The notes under the pieces were generated by a model that saw only the letters and a program-made list of their open reading frames with translations, ran no database searches and was not told the DNA's origin. A stretch of DNA of 6,670 nt from NCBI GenBank assembly GCA_964392655.1, contig CAYMQY010000236.1, positions 1 through 6,670 of the forward strand. The letters run 5' to 3'. This document shows, in pieces, positions 5,591 through 6,670 of the stretch (positions are counted from its first letter, which is position 1; the number at the start of each line of letters is the position of its first letter). A program made the position numbers and the translations under genes. Origin of the DNA: M3007 sp964392655 (GTDB taxonomy: Bacteria > Bacteroidota > Bacteroidia > Chitinophagales > Saprospiraceae).

Positions 5591-6670
5591 GGGAGCCCGG
5601 GTCGTCGACCCGGCGAACGGGCGCGACGGCGCCTTCGACGTGCTGATCGACGGCGGCATCATCGCCAAGGTGGGGAAGGACCTGCCGGCGAGCCTCGCCG
5701 ACGGCGGCCAGGTGGTGTCGCTGCCGGCGTCGTTCGTGGTGTGTCCTGGCTTCATCGACATGCACGTGCACCTGCGGGAGCCCGGGCAGGAACACAAGGA
5801 AACCGTCGCCACCGGCGTGGCGTCGGCGGTGGCCGGCGGCTTCACTGCCGTGGCCTGCATGCCCAACACGTCGCCGGTCAACGACAACGCCGGCGTCACC
5901 GAGCTGATCCTGAAGAAGGCGGCGGATGCGAACCTCGCGCGCGTCTATCCGATCGGCGCGGTGTCGCGCGGGCAGAAAGGCGAGAGCCTCGCCGACATCG
6001 CCGAGCTGAAGGCGGCCGGCTGCGTGGCCATCACCGACGACGGGCATCCGGTGTCGACGGCGCTGCTGGCGCGTCGCGCGATGGAATACGCGAGCATGTT
6101 CAACATGCCGCTCATCGAGCACTGCGAGGATCCGTCGCTCAAGGGCGACGGCGTGGCGCACGAAGGGCCGATGGCGGCGTCGCTCGGCCTGAAGGGCATT
6201 CCCGGCATCGCCGAAGCGATCACCGCGGGACGCGACATCCTGGTGGCCGAGATGGTGGGCGGCCACGTCCACGTGGCGCACATGAGCGCGTGGACGACGC
6301 TCGAAGCGGTGCGTCAGGGCAAGAGCCGCGGCGTGAAGGTGACCTGCGAGGTGGCGCCGCACCACTTCACGCTCACCGACGAGATGCTGAACGCCCCGGT
6401 GCCGTACGACACCAACACCAAGATGAACCCGCCGCTGCGCGAGGCGAAGGACCGCGACGCCATGCTCGAAGGCATCCGCGACGGTAGCGTCGATGTCATC
6501 GCCACCGACCACGCGCCGCACCATGCTGACGAGAAGAACGTGGAGTTCGATCGCGCGCCGTTCGGCATCGTCGGCCTGGAAACCGCGATTCCGATCGCGA
6601 TGGAGACGCTGGTGCATGGCGGCGTCATCAACCTCTCGCGGCTGGTGGAGCTGATGTCGGTGAACCCGGC
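5574..6670 (+). CDS. pyrC: Dihydroorotase, type I (3' end beyond window)
   Basis: 365 codons are visible of an expected roughly 425; the frame runs off the window without a stop. The enzyme closes N-carbamoyl-L-aspartate to L-dihydroorotate, the next step after PyrB. Metal- and substrate-binding residues of the amidohydrolase fold are present: H64 and H66 (DMHVHLREPG), the TDDG Asp pair (D155/D156), H183 (EHCED), H236 (HMS) and D312 (TDHAPH), with N98 in MPNTSPV. All catalytic positions I can check are intact, so this is not the inactive dihydroorotase-like partner (PyrC') found with some ATCases. The TDDG Asp in place of a carboxylated Lys fits the type I (Aquifex/Bacillus-like) class. ATG 5574 has GGAG (5564-5567) 6 nt upstream and lies within the last 17 nt of pyrB. 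A physical PyrB-PyrC complex is plausible from family precedent only. Confidence 0.96.

Overview
The window is a GC-rich stretch of about 6.7 kb with six protein-coding genes and a regulatory leader. An outer-membrane TonB-dependent-type barrel protein indicates a Gram-negative (diderm) bacterium. The operon order pyrR-pyrB-pyrC is unusual for Proteobacteria. Together with the GC content, the orphan FixJ-like regulator and the membrane-anchored AlkP-type enzyme, this makes me suspect Acidobacteriota (Vicinamibacteria-like). That placement is an inference, not something the sequence proves.

Layout. Positions 1-1068 (+) hold the C-terminal part of a TonB-dependent receptor-like beta-barrel. Twelve bases further on, a convergent gene (1081-1707, minus) encodes a FixJ/NarL-type response regulator whose receiver domain has lost several catalytic residues, including the phospho-accepting Asp. 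A gene-free divergent region (1708-2070) follows. Positions 2071-3834 (+) encode a five-helix membrane protein with a periplasmic alkaline-phosphatase-superfamily phosphodiesterase domain. A strong GC hairpin (3837-3868) ends that gene.

The rest is the start of a pyrimidine biosynthesis operon: a -10-like box (3881-3886), a PyrR-binding RNA hairpin (3895-3927), a 51-codon leader ORF (3934-4089) missing from a simple gene list, then pyrR (4080-4616), pyrB (4619-5590) and pyrC (5574 to the window edge, incomplete). All these junctions are overlapping or nearly so, which points to translational coupling along the message.

The most interesting part is the pyr leader. The hairpin has the CNGNGA hexaloop and the UUUAAC internal loop typical of PyrR-binding RNA. 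The 3' strand of its lower stem contains part of the Shine-Dalgarno sequence of the leader ORF, and that ORF ends 10 nt inside pyrR. The simplest model is feedback at translation. When UMP is plentiful, PyrR holds the hairpin closed, the leader ORF is not translated, and coupled translation of pyrR-pyrB-pyrC falls. This resembles mycobacterial PyrR translational repression, but with a leader ORF inserted between the hairpin and pyrR.
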